Positions 14,863 through 23,939 of a stretch of DNA of 63,748 nt are shown here, piece after piece. The first letter of the stretch is position 1; every line of letters starts with the position of its first letter. The notes under the pieces were generated by a model. That model did no database searches. It was not told the origin of the DNA and was given only the letters and a program-made list of their open reading frames with translations. The stretch is taken from assembly GCF_000422745.1 (NCBI RefSeq), contig NZ_AUGQ01000013.1, positions 1 to 63,748 on the forward strand, given 5' to 3'. Both the position numbers and the translations under genes were made by a program. This DNA comes from Microbacterium gubbeenense DSM 15944. GTDB lineage: Bacteria > Actinomycetota > Actinomycetes > Actinomycetales > Microbacteriaceae.

Positions 14863-16065
14863 CCCCTTCGACTCGAGCACGTACCTGTCGCGCCCGGCGA
14901 ACGCGCCGAACAGCGCCTGCAGGCTCATGCTCACGATCAGGACGATGAGCGAAACGGTCCAGTTGTTCGTCAGCGCGTGCAGCGCGCCGAACAGCGCCGG
15001 GCCCACCGCGGCGATCGCGTAGCCGACCGACTGCGACATGCCCGACAGCGCCGACGAGGTCGCGTGGTCGCGCGCGCGGTCGGCCATCAGCGTCAGCGAG
15101 ACGCCGAGCGACAGGCCGGAGAACACGCCGAGCGGCACGACCCAGAAGCCGATCGCCGCCGGCCAGATCATGAGGCCCGCGATGCCGATCAGCCCGAGCG
15201 CGGGGAGTGCGGCGGGCGTGATCCGCGCCGCTCGCCCGCGCATGACGAACGCGAGGCTGAGCGAGCCGACGAGCGAGAAGATCTGATAGACCATCACGTC
15301 GATGCCCGCGAGCACGTCGCCGCGCCCGGTGTCGAGCGACATCGTCGCGATCCACGTGACCAGCACGTAGAACGTCGTCGACTGCACGCCCATGTAGCCG
15401 GCGACCTGCCACGCGACGGGGTCGCGCCAGATCCCGAGCCGCGTCGCGGGCGCGCTCGGCGCCGCACGCATGGCGCGCATCTCGTGACGGCTCACCGTCC
15501 ACCACATGACGAGGGCGAACGGGGCGACGACGGCTCCCGTGATGAGCAGTGACGTGCGCCACCCGGATCCGACGTCGCCGCCGGACAGCTCGGAGATCGG
15601 AACGGCCAGGCCGGACGCCACGGCGCCCGCCCCACCGAGGATCGCTGAGTAGACGCCCATCATGAGCGGCACGCGCAGCGGGAAATCGCGCTTGATGACG
15701 GCAGGCAGCAGAACGTTTCCGATCGCGAGCGCGACGCCGATCAGAGCGGTGCCGATCCATAGCCACGCATCGGATCCCGGCAGCGATCTGACGATCGCGC
15801 CGACCAGGAGCAGACCCATCGCCGCGAGCACCGCGCCGCCGAGCCCGAGCTTGCGCCCGAGCCCGTGCGTGAACGGCGAGACGATCGCCCACGTGATCAG
15901 CACGATGGTCGACAGCGACCCGAGCACGGCGAGGGGGGTTCCGGTGTCGCCGGCGATGCGGTCGATGAGCGGACCGACCGCGGTGATCGCAGGTCGCATG
16001 AGCGTTGCGACCAGGCACAGGGCCACGATCGCGACAGCCGCCTGTTTGCGTCCACGCTGCGTCAT
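14860..16065 (-). CDS. MFS transporter, CynX/NimT family
   Basis: 401 residues from the ATG at 16065, chosen because AGAGGACCG lies just before it; a start seven codons earlier is possible. About twelve hydrophobic helices in two halves with a basic loop between (VMWWTVSRHEMRAMRAA). The stretch LMRPAITAVGPLIDRI near the N-terminus and the GVQSTTFYVLVTWI helix are typical of CynX/NimT transporters (cyanate, 2-nitroimidazole and related exporters). The substrate cannot be told from sequence. No regulator is adjacent. Confidence 0.85.
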   Translation of the reverse strand: MTQRGRKQAAVAIVALCLVATLMRPAITAVGPLIDRIAGDTGTPLAVLGSLSTIVLITWAIVSPFTHGLGRKLGLGGAVLAAMGLLLVGAIVRSLPGSDAWLWIGTALIGVALAIGNVLLPAVIKRDFPLRVPLMMGVYSAILGGAGAVASGLAVPISELSGGDVGSGWRTSLLITGAVVAPFALVMWWTVSRHEMRAMRAAPSAPATRLGIWRDPVAWQVAGYMGVQSTTFYVLVTWIATMSLDTGRGDVLAGIDVMVYQIFSLVGSLSLAFVMRGRAARITPAALPALGLIGIAGLMIWPAAIGFWVVPLGVFSGLSLGVSLTLMADRARDHATSSALSGMSQSVGYAIAAVGPALFGALHALTNNWTVSLIVLIVSMSLQALFGAFAGRDRYVLESKG

Positions 16066-16180
16066 CTCTTCGGTCCTCTCACACACAGTTCAGGTCGCAG
16101 AGCAGCCGCTGATACCTCTGACCTGTGAACCTCACCGTAGACGTGGTGACGCAGTTCCACGAAACGCGGCTCCGGGCTGC

Positions 16181-18457
16181 CTACCGCACCCTGCCGAAGC
16201 GGCGCAGACGCAGCGAGTTCGCGACGACCAGCACCGAGCTGGCGGCCATGGCAGCGCCGGCGACCATCGGGTTGAGGAATCCGAGGGCTGCGATCGGGAT
16301 GCCCGCCGCGTTGTAGAGGAATGCCCAGAACAGGTTGCCTTTGATGATGCCGAGCGTCTTGCGCGACAGCTCGATCGACTGCGAGACCTGACCGAGGTCG
16401 TTGCCCATGATGGTCAGATCCGCTGCTTCGATCGCAACGTCGGTGCCGGATCCCATCGCAACGCCCAGATCCGCCTGGGCGAGCGCGGGGGCATCGTTCA
16501 CGCCGTCGCCCACCATCGCGACTACCTGACCGCGGGCCTGCAGGTCGCGCACCGCCTGCACCTTGCCGTCAGGGAAGACATCTGCGAAGACGTCCTCGGG
16601 AGCGATTCCGACCGATGCGGCGACCTGCTGGGCCACGGCGGCGTTATCGCCGGTGAGGAGGACGGGGCGCAGGCCCTGCTCCTTGAGCGCCGCGATGGCG
16701 TGCGCCGAGGTGTGCTTGACGGTGTCCGTCAGGCCGATCAGCCCGGCGAATCGTCCGTCGATCGCGACCAGGATCGATGTCGCACCGTTGTTCTGTGCGG
16801 CCGCCAGGTCGGACAGATGTGCGTCGGTGAGGACGACGCCGTTCTCCGCCAGCCAGCTCGCGCGGCCGACGACCACCGCGCGTCCGTCCACCTCGGCGCG
16901 GACGCCGCCGCCCGGCGCGGAGGTGAATGATGTCGGTTCGCTGATCGGCGCATCTGCCCGTGCCGCGTCGACGATCGCGTGGGCGATGGGGTGCTCGGAA
17001 CCCGACTCCGCCGCACCGGCGAAGGCCAGAAGACTCGCGCGGGTGGTTCCTTCGGCGGGATCAGCGGAGGCGACGGCAAGGCTTCCCTCGGTGATGGTTC
17101 CCGTCTTGTCGAGCAGGACGGTGTCGATCTTCCGTGTGTCCTCCAGCACCTGCGGACCGCGGATCAGAATGCCCAGCTGCGCGCCGCGCCCGGTTCCGAC
17201 CAGCAGCCCGATCGGGGTCGCCAGGCCCAGAGCGCACGGGCAGGCGATCACGAGCACCGCAACGGATGCGGTGAACGCTGCGTTCACGTCGCCGGTGAAG
17301 AGGATCCACAGCACGAAGGTGGCCACGGCGATCGCCAGCACGATCGGCACGAAGACGGCGGATATGCGATCCGCAAGCCGCGCGATGGGTGCCTTACCGG
17401 TCTGCGCCTCGGAGACCATGCGGCCCATCTGCGCCAATGTGGTGTCGCCGCCGACACGGGTCGCGCGCACCAGCAGCCGGCCGGAGGTATTGATGGTGGC
17501 GCCGATGACCGTGTCATCCGGCCCGACCTCGACGGGGACGGGCTCGCCGGTGATGAGTGCCGTGTCGATGGCGGAGTGACCGGAGACGACGAAGCCGTCG
17601 GTCGCGATCTTCTCGCCGGGGCGCGTGACGAACTCGTCGCCCGGAACGAGATTCGCGACGGGGATTGTCGTCTCGACGCCGTCCCGGATCACCGCGGCGT
17701 CCTTCGCGCCCAGATCGAGCAGGGTCTTGAGAGCATCGCCGGCGCGCGACTTCGCGCGGGCCTCGAGGTAGCGCCCGAGCAATAGGAACGTGGCCACGAC
17801 GCCCGCGGTTTCGAAGTACAGTGCGTGGTCGGCCATCGACATGCCGATGTGAGCGGTGAGGGCCGGATCCCTGACCAGCTGCCAGAGCGAGAAGAAGTAC
17901 GCGGCCAGCACACCGATCGACACGAGCGTGTCCATGGTCGACGCGAGGTGGCGCGCATTGATCGCCGCGGCGCGGTGGAACGGCCAGGCGCTCCAGAACG
18001 TCACGGGGGTGGCGAGGGCGAGGGCGACCCAGCCCCAGTGCGGGAACTGCGCGCCGGGGACCATCGAGATGACGAACAGCGGCACCGTGAAGATCGTCGC
18101 GACGATCAGCCGCAGCTTCAGATCGCTGCCGCCGTGCGCGGTGGTGTGGTCGGCGCGCGCCGACCTCTGCGGGGCGTCTGCGTCGACATCGGGCGTCGCT
18201 GCCCGGGCCGCGTACTCATCGGCCTTCACGTTGGCCTGGTATCCCGCCGATTCGACGGTCGAGATGAGCTGCTCGTCCGAGATGCCGTGCGGAACCGTGA
18301 CCCGGGCGGATTCCAGCGGCAGGTTCACCAGCGCCTCCACGCCCTCAATCTTGCCGAGTTTGCGCTCGACGCGGCCGACGCACGACGCGCACGTCATGCC
18401 CTGGATATCGAGCTCGACGACGCGCTGGTCGTCGGGTGCGGTGATTTCGTTGCGCAT
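16181..18457 (-). CDS. copA: copper-exporting P1B-type ATPase
   Basis: 758 residues from ATG 18457 (AGAAG ribosome site). One N-terminal metal-binding domain with GMTCASC (residues 20-26), then eight membrane helices. The TGEPVPV actuator loop, the transmembrane CPC motif (ACPCALGLATP, about residue 404), the phosphorylation site DKTGTITEG (about 450), and the hinge VGDGVNDAPALAQADLG are all present. The last helices carry YNAAGIPIAA and MAASSVLVVANSLRLRRF, the Asn/Met-Ser-Ser marks of Cu(I) pumps. It follows copZ and csoR in one operon and should export cytosolic Cu(I). A longer open frame upstream overlaps copZ and is spurious. Confidence 0.95.
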   Translation of the reverse strand: MRNEITAPDDQRVVELDIQGMTCASCVGRVERKLGKIEGVEALVNLPLESARVTVPHGISDEQLISTVESAGYQANVKADEYAARAATPDVDADAPQRSARADHTTAHGGSDLKLRLIVATIFTVPLFVISMVPGAQFPHWGWVALALATPVTFWSAWPFHRAAAINARHLASTMDTLVSIGVLAAYFFSLWQLVRDPALTAHIGMSMADHALYFETAGVVATFLLLGRYLEARAKSRAGDALKTLLDLGAKDAAVIRDGVETTIPVANLVPGDEFVTRPGEKIATDGFVVSGHSAIDTALITGEPVPVEVGPDDTVIGATINTSGRLLVRATRVGGDTTLAQMGRMVSEAQTGKAPIARLADRISAVFVPIVLAIAVATFVLWILFTGDVNAAFTASVAVLVIACPCALGLATPIGLLVGTGRGAQLGILIRGPQVLEDTRKIDTVLLDKTGTITEGSLAVASADPAEGTTRASLLAFAGAAESGSEHPIAHAIVDAARADAPISEPTSFTSAPGGGVRAEVDGRAVVVGRASWLAENGVVLTDAHLSDLAAAQNNGATSILVAIDGRFAGLIGLTDTVKHTSAHAIAALKEQGLRPVLLTGDNAAVAQQVAASVGIAPEDVFADVFPDGKVQAVRDLQARGQVVAMVGDGVNDAPALAQADLGVAMGSGTDVAIEAADLTIMGNDLGQVSQSIELSRKTLGIIKGNLFWAFLYNAAGIPIAALGFLNPMVAGAAMAASSVLVVANSLRLRRFGRVR

Positions 18458-18530
18458 GTTCTTTCTGCTTCTTCTCTTGATCGGTGCGGTGCGCGAACGC
18501 CGGGCCGCGCACCGCACGAACCGCGATCGA

Positions 18531-18848
18531 CTATGCGCTCGCGGGGGACAGTTCGTAGCCCGCTTCCGCAACCGCTGCCTCGAGATCAGAGCTCTCAACG
18601 GGCGCGGTGGTGGTGACGGTGACGGTGGAGGTGCCGCCGGCGACGAGGGATACCTCGACACCGCTCACGCCGGGAATCTCGGTGAGCTCTTCGGTGACCG
18701 ACGAGACGCAGTGGCCGCAGGTCATGCCGTCGACCTGCAGGGTCACGCTGCTTGCGGTGGCGGGCGCGTCGGTGGGCCGCGCGGTGATGGTGAGGCCCTC
18801 GTTCGAGGCGGTTCCGCATCCGCAGTTGCAGCCGGATTCGTTGCTCAT
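18531..18848 (-). CDS. copZ: copper chaperone with cysteine-rich N-terminus
   Basis: 105 residues. Residues 35-100 are an HMA domain with GMTCGHC (41-47), whose two Cys bind Cu(I) and hand it to CopA. The first 12 residues contain an extra cluster, CNCGCG, absent from plain CopZ, which may bind further copper or protect the chaperone; that is inference. ATG with AAGGAGATC directly before. It lies between csoR (35 bases) and copA (73 bases). Confidence 0.92.
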   Translation of the reverse strand: MSNESGCNCGCGTASNEGLTITARPTDAPATASSVTLQVDGMTCGHCVSSVTEELTEIPGVSGVEVSLVAGGTSTVTVTTTAPVESSDLEAAVAEAGYELSPASA

Positions 18849-18883
18849 GTGATCTCCTTCGGGGTGTTTTCTGGGGTGGTCGG

Positions 18884-19213
18884 TCAGCGCAGCAGTCGAC
18901 CGATCGCGGCGGTCATCTCGTCGACCTTCTCGGCCACGATCGCGTTGTCGCCGGTGTCGGCTGACTGGGCGGCCGCGTCAACGATGCAGTGCGATACGTG
19001 GTCTTCGAGCAGGCCGAGGCTGACCTTGTGCAGCGCCGCGTTGATGGCGGAGATCTGGGTGAGGATGTCGATGCAGTACTTCTCGTCGTCGACCATGCGC
19101 GCCACGCCGCGCACCTGCCCCTCGATGCGTCCGAGGCGCTTGAGCAACGCGTCCTTGTTCGTCGTGTATGCGTGGTTGACGTGCTCGTCCGTGGGTGTTG
19201 AGGTGATCTCCAT
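18884..19213 (-). CDS. csoR: copper-sensing repressor CsoR
   Basis: 109 residues, all-helical. Cys47, His72 and Cys76 reproduce the Cu(I) site of CsoR (Cys-x24-His-x3-Cys) exactly. KRLGRIEGQVRGVARM is the DNA-contacting N-terminal region. Cu(I) binding releases it from DNA, turning on csoR-copZ-copA. The chosen ATG lies 7 bases after the -10 box, so the message seems leaderless; an upstream extension runs into the operator and is not used. Confidence 0.95.
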   Translation of the reverse strand: MEITSTPTDEHVNHAYTTNKDALLKRLGRIEGQVRGVARMVDDEKYCIDILTQISAINAALHKVSLGLLEDHVSHCIVDAAAQSADTGDNAIVAEKVDEMTAAIGRLLR

Positions 19214-19219
19214 ACGTCG

Positions 19220-19266
19220 ACTATACCCCCAGGGGGTATGAGGAGTCAAATACCCTACTGGGGTAT
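19220..19266 (-). promoter_or_regulatory. csoR-copZ-copA promoter with two CsoR operators
   Basis: On the minus strand TTGACT (19249-19244) and TATAGT (19225-19220) are 18 bases apart. Between them lies a perfect palindrome ATACCCCCAGGGGGTAT (19223-19239). A second, ATACCCTACTGGGGTAT (19250-19266), sits just before the -35 with starts 27 bp apart. Both match the G/C-tract palindromes of CsoR operators. The second overlaps the stop codon of the upstream MarR gene. Confidence 0.88.
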
Positions 19267-19859
19267 TAGTCGGCGTCCTTGTCTTGCGCGTCCGCTGATG
19301 TCGAATGCGGGGCCAGGTCGCCCTGTGGGATGTCGGCCTCGACGAGCGCGTCGAGAAAGCGGATGACCGTCTCGCGGTCCTCTGGGGGCATGTCTGTGGC
19401 GACGCGGAACCTGCGCGCATGCTGGCGACCGATCGTGTCGTGCGCAGACTGACGTGTGTGTGAGGTGACCTCGATGCATGTCGTTCGACGGTCAGTCGGG
19501 TGTGGTGCGCGGGTGAGGTGTCCGCCGGCGACGAGGCGGTCGATCAGCTTCGTCGTCGATGCGCTGGAGATTCCGACTTCGTGGGCGATGTCCTTCGGTG
19601 TCACGATTCGCTGTTGTCGCTGCGCCCGAATGATCATGCGTATCGCACGCATGTCGCTTTCGTTGAGCCGCATGTAGCGATTGGATGCCTCGGAGAGCGC
19701 ACGGGCGCTCTCCTGCCAGGAGCGAAGAGCCTCCATTACGCGGACGCATTGGTCGAGGTCGTTGCGAGAGAGGTTGCCGCGCTCGATGAGGTCGGAATCG
19801 TTCGAGAAGTAGTGCAGCTCGTCTGCGCCCGTCGGGGCTCGCCGCTCTTGTTCGGACAC
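19266..19859 (-). CDS. MarR-family regulator of carotenoid genes (CrtR-like)
   Basis: 197 residues from GTG 19859. The winged helix spans about residues 70-140: VTPKDIAHEVGISSASTTKLIDRLVAGGHLTRAPHPTDRRTT is cut here into its parts, recognition helix SSASTTKLIDRL and wing PTDRRTT. It is divergent from crtB across a 122-base gap. In Corynebacterium glutamicum the MarR protein CrtR sits the same way and represses the crt operon, sensing isoprenyl diphosphates; the same role is inferred here from position and family only. The acidic C-terminal 30 residues look disordered. Confidence 0.8.
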   Translation of the reverse strand: MSEQERRAPTGADELHYFSNDSDLIERGNLSRNDLDQCVRVMEALRSWQESARALSEASNRYMRLNESDMRAIRMIIRAQRQQRIVTPKDIAHEVGISSASTTKLIDRLVAGGHLTRAPHPTDRRTTCIEVTSHTRQSAHDTIGRQHARRFRVATDMPPEDRETVIRFLDALVEADIPQGDLAPHSTSADAQDKDAD

Positions 19860-19865
19860 GATGAC

Positions 19866-19908
19866 AGCGTACCTTTCTTATGCTAGGTTTAACTCTCGCT
19901 TGGCTAAC
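19866..19908. promoter_or_regulatory. possible operator between marR and crtB
   Basis: The divergent gap holds two similar direct repeats, GCTAGGTTTAAC (19882-19893) and GCTTGGCTAAC (19898-19908), 16 bp apart, in an AT-richer stretch. They could be MarR contacts controlling both directions. No convincing -35/-10 pair was found for crtB. Confidence 0.35.
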
Positions 19909-19981
19909 GAAATGGAGGGTGTGGAGTGAGGAAAGGTGCTCTCGTCGTTCAGAAGACTGCCACGTGCCGATTGCGTGCCGC

Positions 19982-20848
19982 ATGAACACGACAGATTTCG
20001 AGCTCTACAACACGACTGCGAGCGCGAGCGCGTCCATCGTCATTCGTTCATATTCGACCTCTTTCGGATGGGCGAGCCGACTCCTCGACGCGACAACGCA
20101 GGCGCACATTGCGCGCATTTATGCGCTCGTGCGTATCGCGGATGAACTCGTCGACGGGCCCGCAGAGGCTGCGGGGGTGGACACGGCGACGCGAGCTGTT
20201 CTGCTCGATGAGCTCGAAGCGGAGACCAGCCGCGCACTGCAGCTGGGGTTCAGCACGAACCTCGTGGTGCACGCGTTCGCGCTGACGGGCCGGGAACACG
20301 GCATCAGTATGGACCTGTGTCGACCGTTCTTCGCGTCGATGAGACGAGACCTCGAAGCCGCGACGTTCACGGACGCGGAGCTTGACGAATACATCTACGG
20401 ATCTGCTGAGACCGTCGGCTTGATGTGCCTGGCAGTCTTCGAATCGGGCATGCAACGTGAGGCGGGTGAGCGCGAACTGCTCGTCGCGGGCGCTCGAAGC
20501 CTCGGAGCGGCATTTCAGAAGGTCAACTTCCTTCGCGACTTCGCTTGCGATCACGACGACCGAGGGCGCGCGTATTTTCCCGGCACGGAGGACGGGCTCA
20601 CCGAGAGTTCGAAGACCGCCGTCGTCGCATCGATCAGGCAGGACCTTCGCGCTGCCGATGCATCGATTCCGTTCTTGTCGTCAGGATGCCGGGCAGCCGT
20701 GTGGGCTGCCCGAGCGATGTTCGCTGCACTCACCGACCGCATCGAATCGACGCCAGCGTCGGAGCTGATGCGAATGCGCGTGCGGGTGCCGAATCCCGTG
20801 AAGGCGCGGATCCTCGTAAGAGCGCTGGCGATGCGGGTCGTCAGGTGA
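19982..20848 (+). CDS. crtB: phytoene synthase
   Basis: 288 residues from ATG 19982; the ribosome site is poor and in-frame GTGs lie at 19919 and 19964, so the N-terminus is uncertain. It condenses two geranylgeranyl diphosphates to phytoene. The first aspartate motif is DELVD (54-58), the second is NFLRDFACD (182-190) followed by DRGRAYFP, both binding Mg-diphosphate. It opens the crt operon; the stop overlaps crtI as GTGA. Confidence 0.93.
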   Translation: MNTTDFELYNTTASASASIVIRSYSTSFGWASRLLDATTQAHIARIYALVRIADELVDGPAEAAGVDTATRAVLLDELEAETSRALQLGFSTNLVVHAFALTGREHGISMDLCRPFFASMRRDLEAATFTDAELDEYIYGSAETVGLMCLAVFESGMQREAGERELLVAGARSLGAAFQKVNFLRDFACDHDDRGRAYFPGTEDGLTESSKTAVVASIRQDLRAADASIPFLSSGCRAAVWAARAMFAALTDRIESTPASELMRMRVRVPNPVKARILVRALAMRVVR

Positions 20849-22404
20849 CCGCGTCGCGTGTGGTCGTCATCGGCGGCGGCGTCAGCGGGCTCGCTACTGC
20901 CTGTCTGCTCGCGCGCGACGGACATCAGGTGACCGTACTGGATAAGAACAGCGAGCTCGGCGGGAGGGCGGGCGCATGGTCGCAGGACGGGTTCACGTTC
21001 GACACCGGTCCGTCCTGGTATCTCATGCCCGAAGTGTTCGAACACTTTTATCGCATGATGGGCACGACGACATCTGATCACCTCGACCTGGTTTCGTTGC
21101 AGCCCGGCTACCGGGTTTATGGTGAACCCATCGATGGCGCGAGGGAGGTGCCCATCGATGTGCGCTCGGGCGCGGACTCGGCCGCGGCGCTGTTCGAGGG
21201 CCGCGAACGCGGCGCAGGCGACCGGATCCGCAGGTATCTGACGTCTGCGACGACGACTTATCGCGCGGCCGTGGGTTCGTTCCTCTACAACCCGTTCTCC
21301 TCCTGGCGCGATTTCGTGTCGCCGCAGGTCCTCCGAGCCGTGCCTGCCGTCGTGCCGCTGCTGACACGTTCGCTGTGGTCATTCGCCGCCCGCCGTTTCG
21401 GTGACGCGCGCCTGCGCCAGGTCCTCGGCTACCCGGCGGTGTTTCTCGGCACGTCGCCATTCGAGGCGCCCGCGCTCTACCACTTGATGAGCCACATGGA
21501 CCTCATGGACGGTGTGAAGTACCCGCGGGGCGGTTTCCGAAGCTTCGTCGGCTCACTCGTCGAGATCGCGCGTGAGAACGGCGTCGAACTGGTGACCGAC
21601 AGCGATGTTGTGTCGATCACCAGCGCGAAGGGGTCTGTTCGCTCGGTCGAATACGAGCGGGACGGGCATGTGCAACGGATGGACGCCGATATCGTCGTGT
21701 CGGCGATCGATGAGCACCATACCGAGACGGCGTTGCTCGGCGAGTCCGATCGCTCCTATTCGCCGAAGCGTTGGAATAAGCAGGTTTCGGGCCCGAGCGC
21801 CGTGCTCATCATGCTCGGCGTCGAGGGTGCGCTTCCGGAACTGCTGCACCACACGCTGTTCTTCTCGAACGACTGGCACGATAACTTCGACGCGATCTTC
21901 GGCACTCCGACGCGTGTTCCGGATGAGCCATCGCTGTACGTCTGCAGGCCGAGCGCGACTGATGACGACGTGGCGCCGGAAGGTCACGAGAACCTCTTCG
22001 TGCTCGTTCCGCTGCCGCCTGATTCCGCTATCGGACACGGGGGGATCGATTCGTCAGGCGACGAACTGGTGGAAACGATCGCGGACCGCGCAATCGCCCA
22101 GGTCGCCGCCTGGGCGGACGTTCCTGACCTCGCGTCGCGCATCGTCGTGCGGCGCACCGTGGGACCGGCGGACTTCGTCACCGAGTTCAACTCCTTCCGC
22201 GGCAGCGCGCTCGGGCCCGCGCACACCCTGCGCCAGAGCGCGTTCTTCCGCGGAGTGACCCGATCCCGCCGTGTCGACGGGCTCTATTACACCGGGGCCA
22301 CGTCAGTGCCCGGCGTGGGCCTGCCCATGTGCCTCATCAGCGCGGAACTCGTGCTCAAGCACGTTCGGGGCGATCACTCCCCCGGGCCGTTGGAGGAGCC
22401 GTGA
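20845..22404 (+). CDS. crtI: phytoene desaturase
   Basis: 519 residues from the GTG that overlaps the crtB stop; a much longer frame upstream lies over crtB and is spurious. N-terminal FAD-binding fold VVVIGGGVSGLATACLLARDG then ELGGRAG, DTGPSWYLMPE, and the C-terminal YYTGATSVPGVGLPMCLIS are CrtI hallmarks. It converts phytoene to lycopene by stepwise desaturation at the membrane. Translationally coupled to both neighbours (GTGA overlaps). Confidence 0.95.
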   Translation: MTASRVVVIGGGVSGLATACLLARDGHQVTVLDKNSELGGRAGAWSQDGFTFDTGPSWYLMPEVFEHFYRMMGTTTSDHLDLVSLQPGYRVYGEPIDGAREVPIDVRSGADSAAALFEGRERGAGDRIRRYLTSATTTYRAAVGSFLYNPFSSWRDFVSPQVLRAVPAVVPLLTRSLWSFAARRFGDARLRQVLGYPAVFLGTSPFEAPALYHLMSHMDLMDGVKYPRGGFRSFVGSLVEIARENGVELVTDSDVVSITSAKGSVRSVEYERDGHVQRMDADIVVSAIDEHHTETALLGESDRSYSPKRWNKQVSGPSAVLIMLGVEGALPELLHHTLFFSNDWHDNFDAIFGTPTRVPDEPSLYVCRPSATDDDVAPEGHENLFVLVPLPPDSAIGHGGIDSSGDELVETIADRAIAQVAAWADVPDLASRIVVRRTVGPADFVTEFNSFRGSALGPAHTLRQSAFFRGVTRSRRVDGLYYTGATSVPGVGLPMCLISAELVLKHVRGDHSPGPLEEP

Positions 22405-22724
22405 GTGGAATCTACGCGGCCTCGCTCCTGATCAGCGCAGCGTGTCTCGTCCTGCTCGACGTGCGATTCAGGTTGGTCTTTCGCCGGGCACCCGTCGCGG
22501 GTGCAGTTGCGCTCGTCGTCGGTGTGGGTTTCTTCATCGCCTGGGACGCCGTCGGCATCGGCCTGGGAGTCTTCCGCCACCTCGATTCGCGGTGGGCGAC
22601 CGGTATCCTGCTGGCGCCGGAGTTCCCGATCGAGGAACTGCTGTTCCTGGGCTTCCTCACCTATCTCACGCTCATCCTGCTGAGCGGTTCTCAGCGCTGG
22701 CGCGAGAAGGCGAGGCGACGGTGA
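22401..22724 (+). CDS. crtYe: lycopene cyclase / elongation partner subunit, CrtYe
   Basis: 107 residues, GTG start overlapping the crtI stop. Three hydrophobic helices with AWDAVGIGLGVFRH-like and PEFPIEELLFLGFLTYLTL segments mark one half of the heterodimeric CarR-type cyclase used for C50 carotenoids. It needs the next gene product to act. Membrane protein. Confidence 0.9.
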   Translation: MSGIYAASLLISAACLVLLDVRFRLVFRRAPVAGAVALVVGVGFFIAWDAVGIGLGVFRHLDSRWATGILLAPEFPIEELLFLGFLTYLTLILLSGSQRWREKARRR

Positions 22725-23056
22725 CATACCTTCTCATGTCGCTTCCCTTCGTCGGCGCGGGCGCCGTCGTGTTCCTGGCGGGCGCCGTGAACGCCCGTCG
22801 TCGGGGATCCGCGCGTCGATACGTCTCCACGTGGGCAGCGACGACGACCGCACTCCTGATCCTGACCGCAGTTTTCGATAACGTGATGATGGCCGCCGGA
22901 TTCTTCGATTACGGTGCCGAAGAGATCTCAGGTGTCCGCTTCGGGCTGATGCCTCTCGAGGACTTCCTCTACCCGTTCGCGGGCGCACTTCTGCTTGCCG
23001 GGACCTGGCAGCTGCTCGGCGGCGTCGGCGGCAGGAAGGAACGCACCGATGCCTGA
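22721..23056 (+). CDS. crtYf: lycopene cyclase partner subunit, CrtYf
   Basis: 111 residues, GTG start overlapping the crtYe stop. Three membrane helices with FDNVMMAAGFFDYG and GLMPLEDFLYPFAGALLL, the second half of the heterodimeric cyclase. Together with CrtYe it closes the epsilon-type (decaprenoxanthin) or beta-type rings after elongation; ring type cannot be read from sequence. Confidence 0.9.
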   Translation: MTYLLMSLPFVGAGAVVFLAGAVNARRRGSARRYVSTWAATTTALLILTAVFDNVMMAAGFFDYGAEEISGVRFGLMPLEDFLYPFAGALLLAGTWQLLGGVGGRKERTDA

Positions 23057-23939
23057 TCGTCCGCCGCTGCTGCGCATGCTCGTCGTCGCGTCGCGACCGC
23101 TGAGCTGGATCAACACGGCCTACCCGTTCGCCGCGGTCTACTTCCTCACCACAGGGCGCATCGACTTCACGCTGATCATCGGCACGATCTTCTTCCTCGT
23201 GCCGTACAACTTGACGATGTACGGCGTGAACGACGTGTTCGATTACGAGTCCGACCTTGCGAATCCCCGCAAGGGGGGTGCGGAGGGGGCGAAGCTGCCG
23301 CCGAGGATCCACCGTGCGACGCTCGTGGCAGCGGCCGTGCTGACCGCTCCGTTCGTGCTCACCCTGGTCGTCCTCGGTGCCGATCAGCCGATCTCGTGGG
23401 CCGTTCTCGCCGTCAGCCTGTTCGCGGTGCTCGCGTACTCGGTGCGCGGGTTGCGGTTCAAAGAGATCCCGGTCCTCGATTCGATCACTTCGAGCACACA
23501 TTTCGTCACGCCCGCTCTGTACGCGCTGGCTCTTGCGGGGACGACGATCACGCCGGCCATCGTGCTGACCATGATCGCGTTCTTCTGCTGGGGCATGGCG
23601 AGCCACGCGTTCGGAGCCGTGCAGGACATCGTGCCCGATCGTGATGCCGGAATCGGGTCCATCGCGACCGTTCTCGGTGCCGGGAGGACGGTGAAGTTCG
23701 CCATCGGAATGTGGACGGTGGCGGGGATCCTCATGCTCTTCACCCCCTGGCCGGCGAATCTCGCAGCGTTGGCGGCACTGCCCTACATCGTCAGCGTGGC
23801 GCCGTACGTGCGTGTCGACGACGCACACTCGGGTAGCGCCAACCGCGCCTGGCGCCGGTTTCTCATCATCAACTATGCAGTCGGTTTCGTGATCACGTTG
23901 CTGCTGATTCTCTGCGCGAGCGAAGGGATGTTCGTATGA
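23049..23939 (+). CDS. crtEb: lycopene elongase (UbiA-family prenyltransferase)
   Basis: 296 residues from ATG 23049, overlapping crtYf by 8 bases. UbiA family with the two Mg-binding motifs NDVFDYESD and DIVPDRDAGIGS and about eight helices. It adds C5 units to both ends of lycopene, giving C50 flavuxanthin-type products. With CrtYe/CrtYf it predicts a decaprenoxanthin- or sarcinaxanthin-like pigment. Confidence 0.93.
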   Translation: MPDRPPLLRMLVVASRPLSWINTAYPFAAVYFLTTGRIDFTLIIGTIFFLVPYNLTMYGVNDVFDYESDLANPRKGGAEGAKLPPRIHRATLVAAAVLTAPFVLTLVVLGADQPISWAVLAVSLFAVLAYSVRGLRFKEIPVLDSITSSTHFVTPALYALALAGTTITPAIVLTMIAFFCWGMASHAFGAVQDIVPDRDAGIGSIATVLGAGRTVKFAIGMWTVAGILMLFTPWPANLAALAALPYIVSVAPYVRVDDAHSGSANRAWRRFLIINYAVGFVITLLLILCASEGMFV

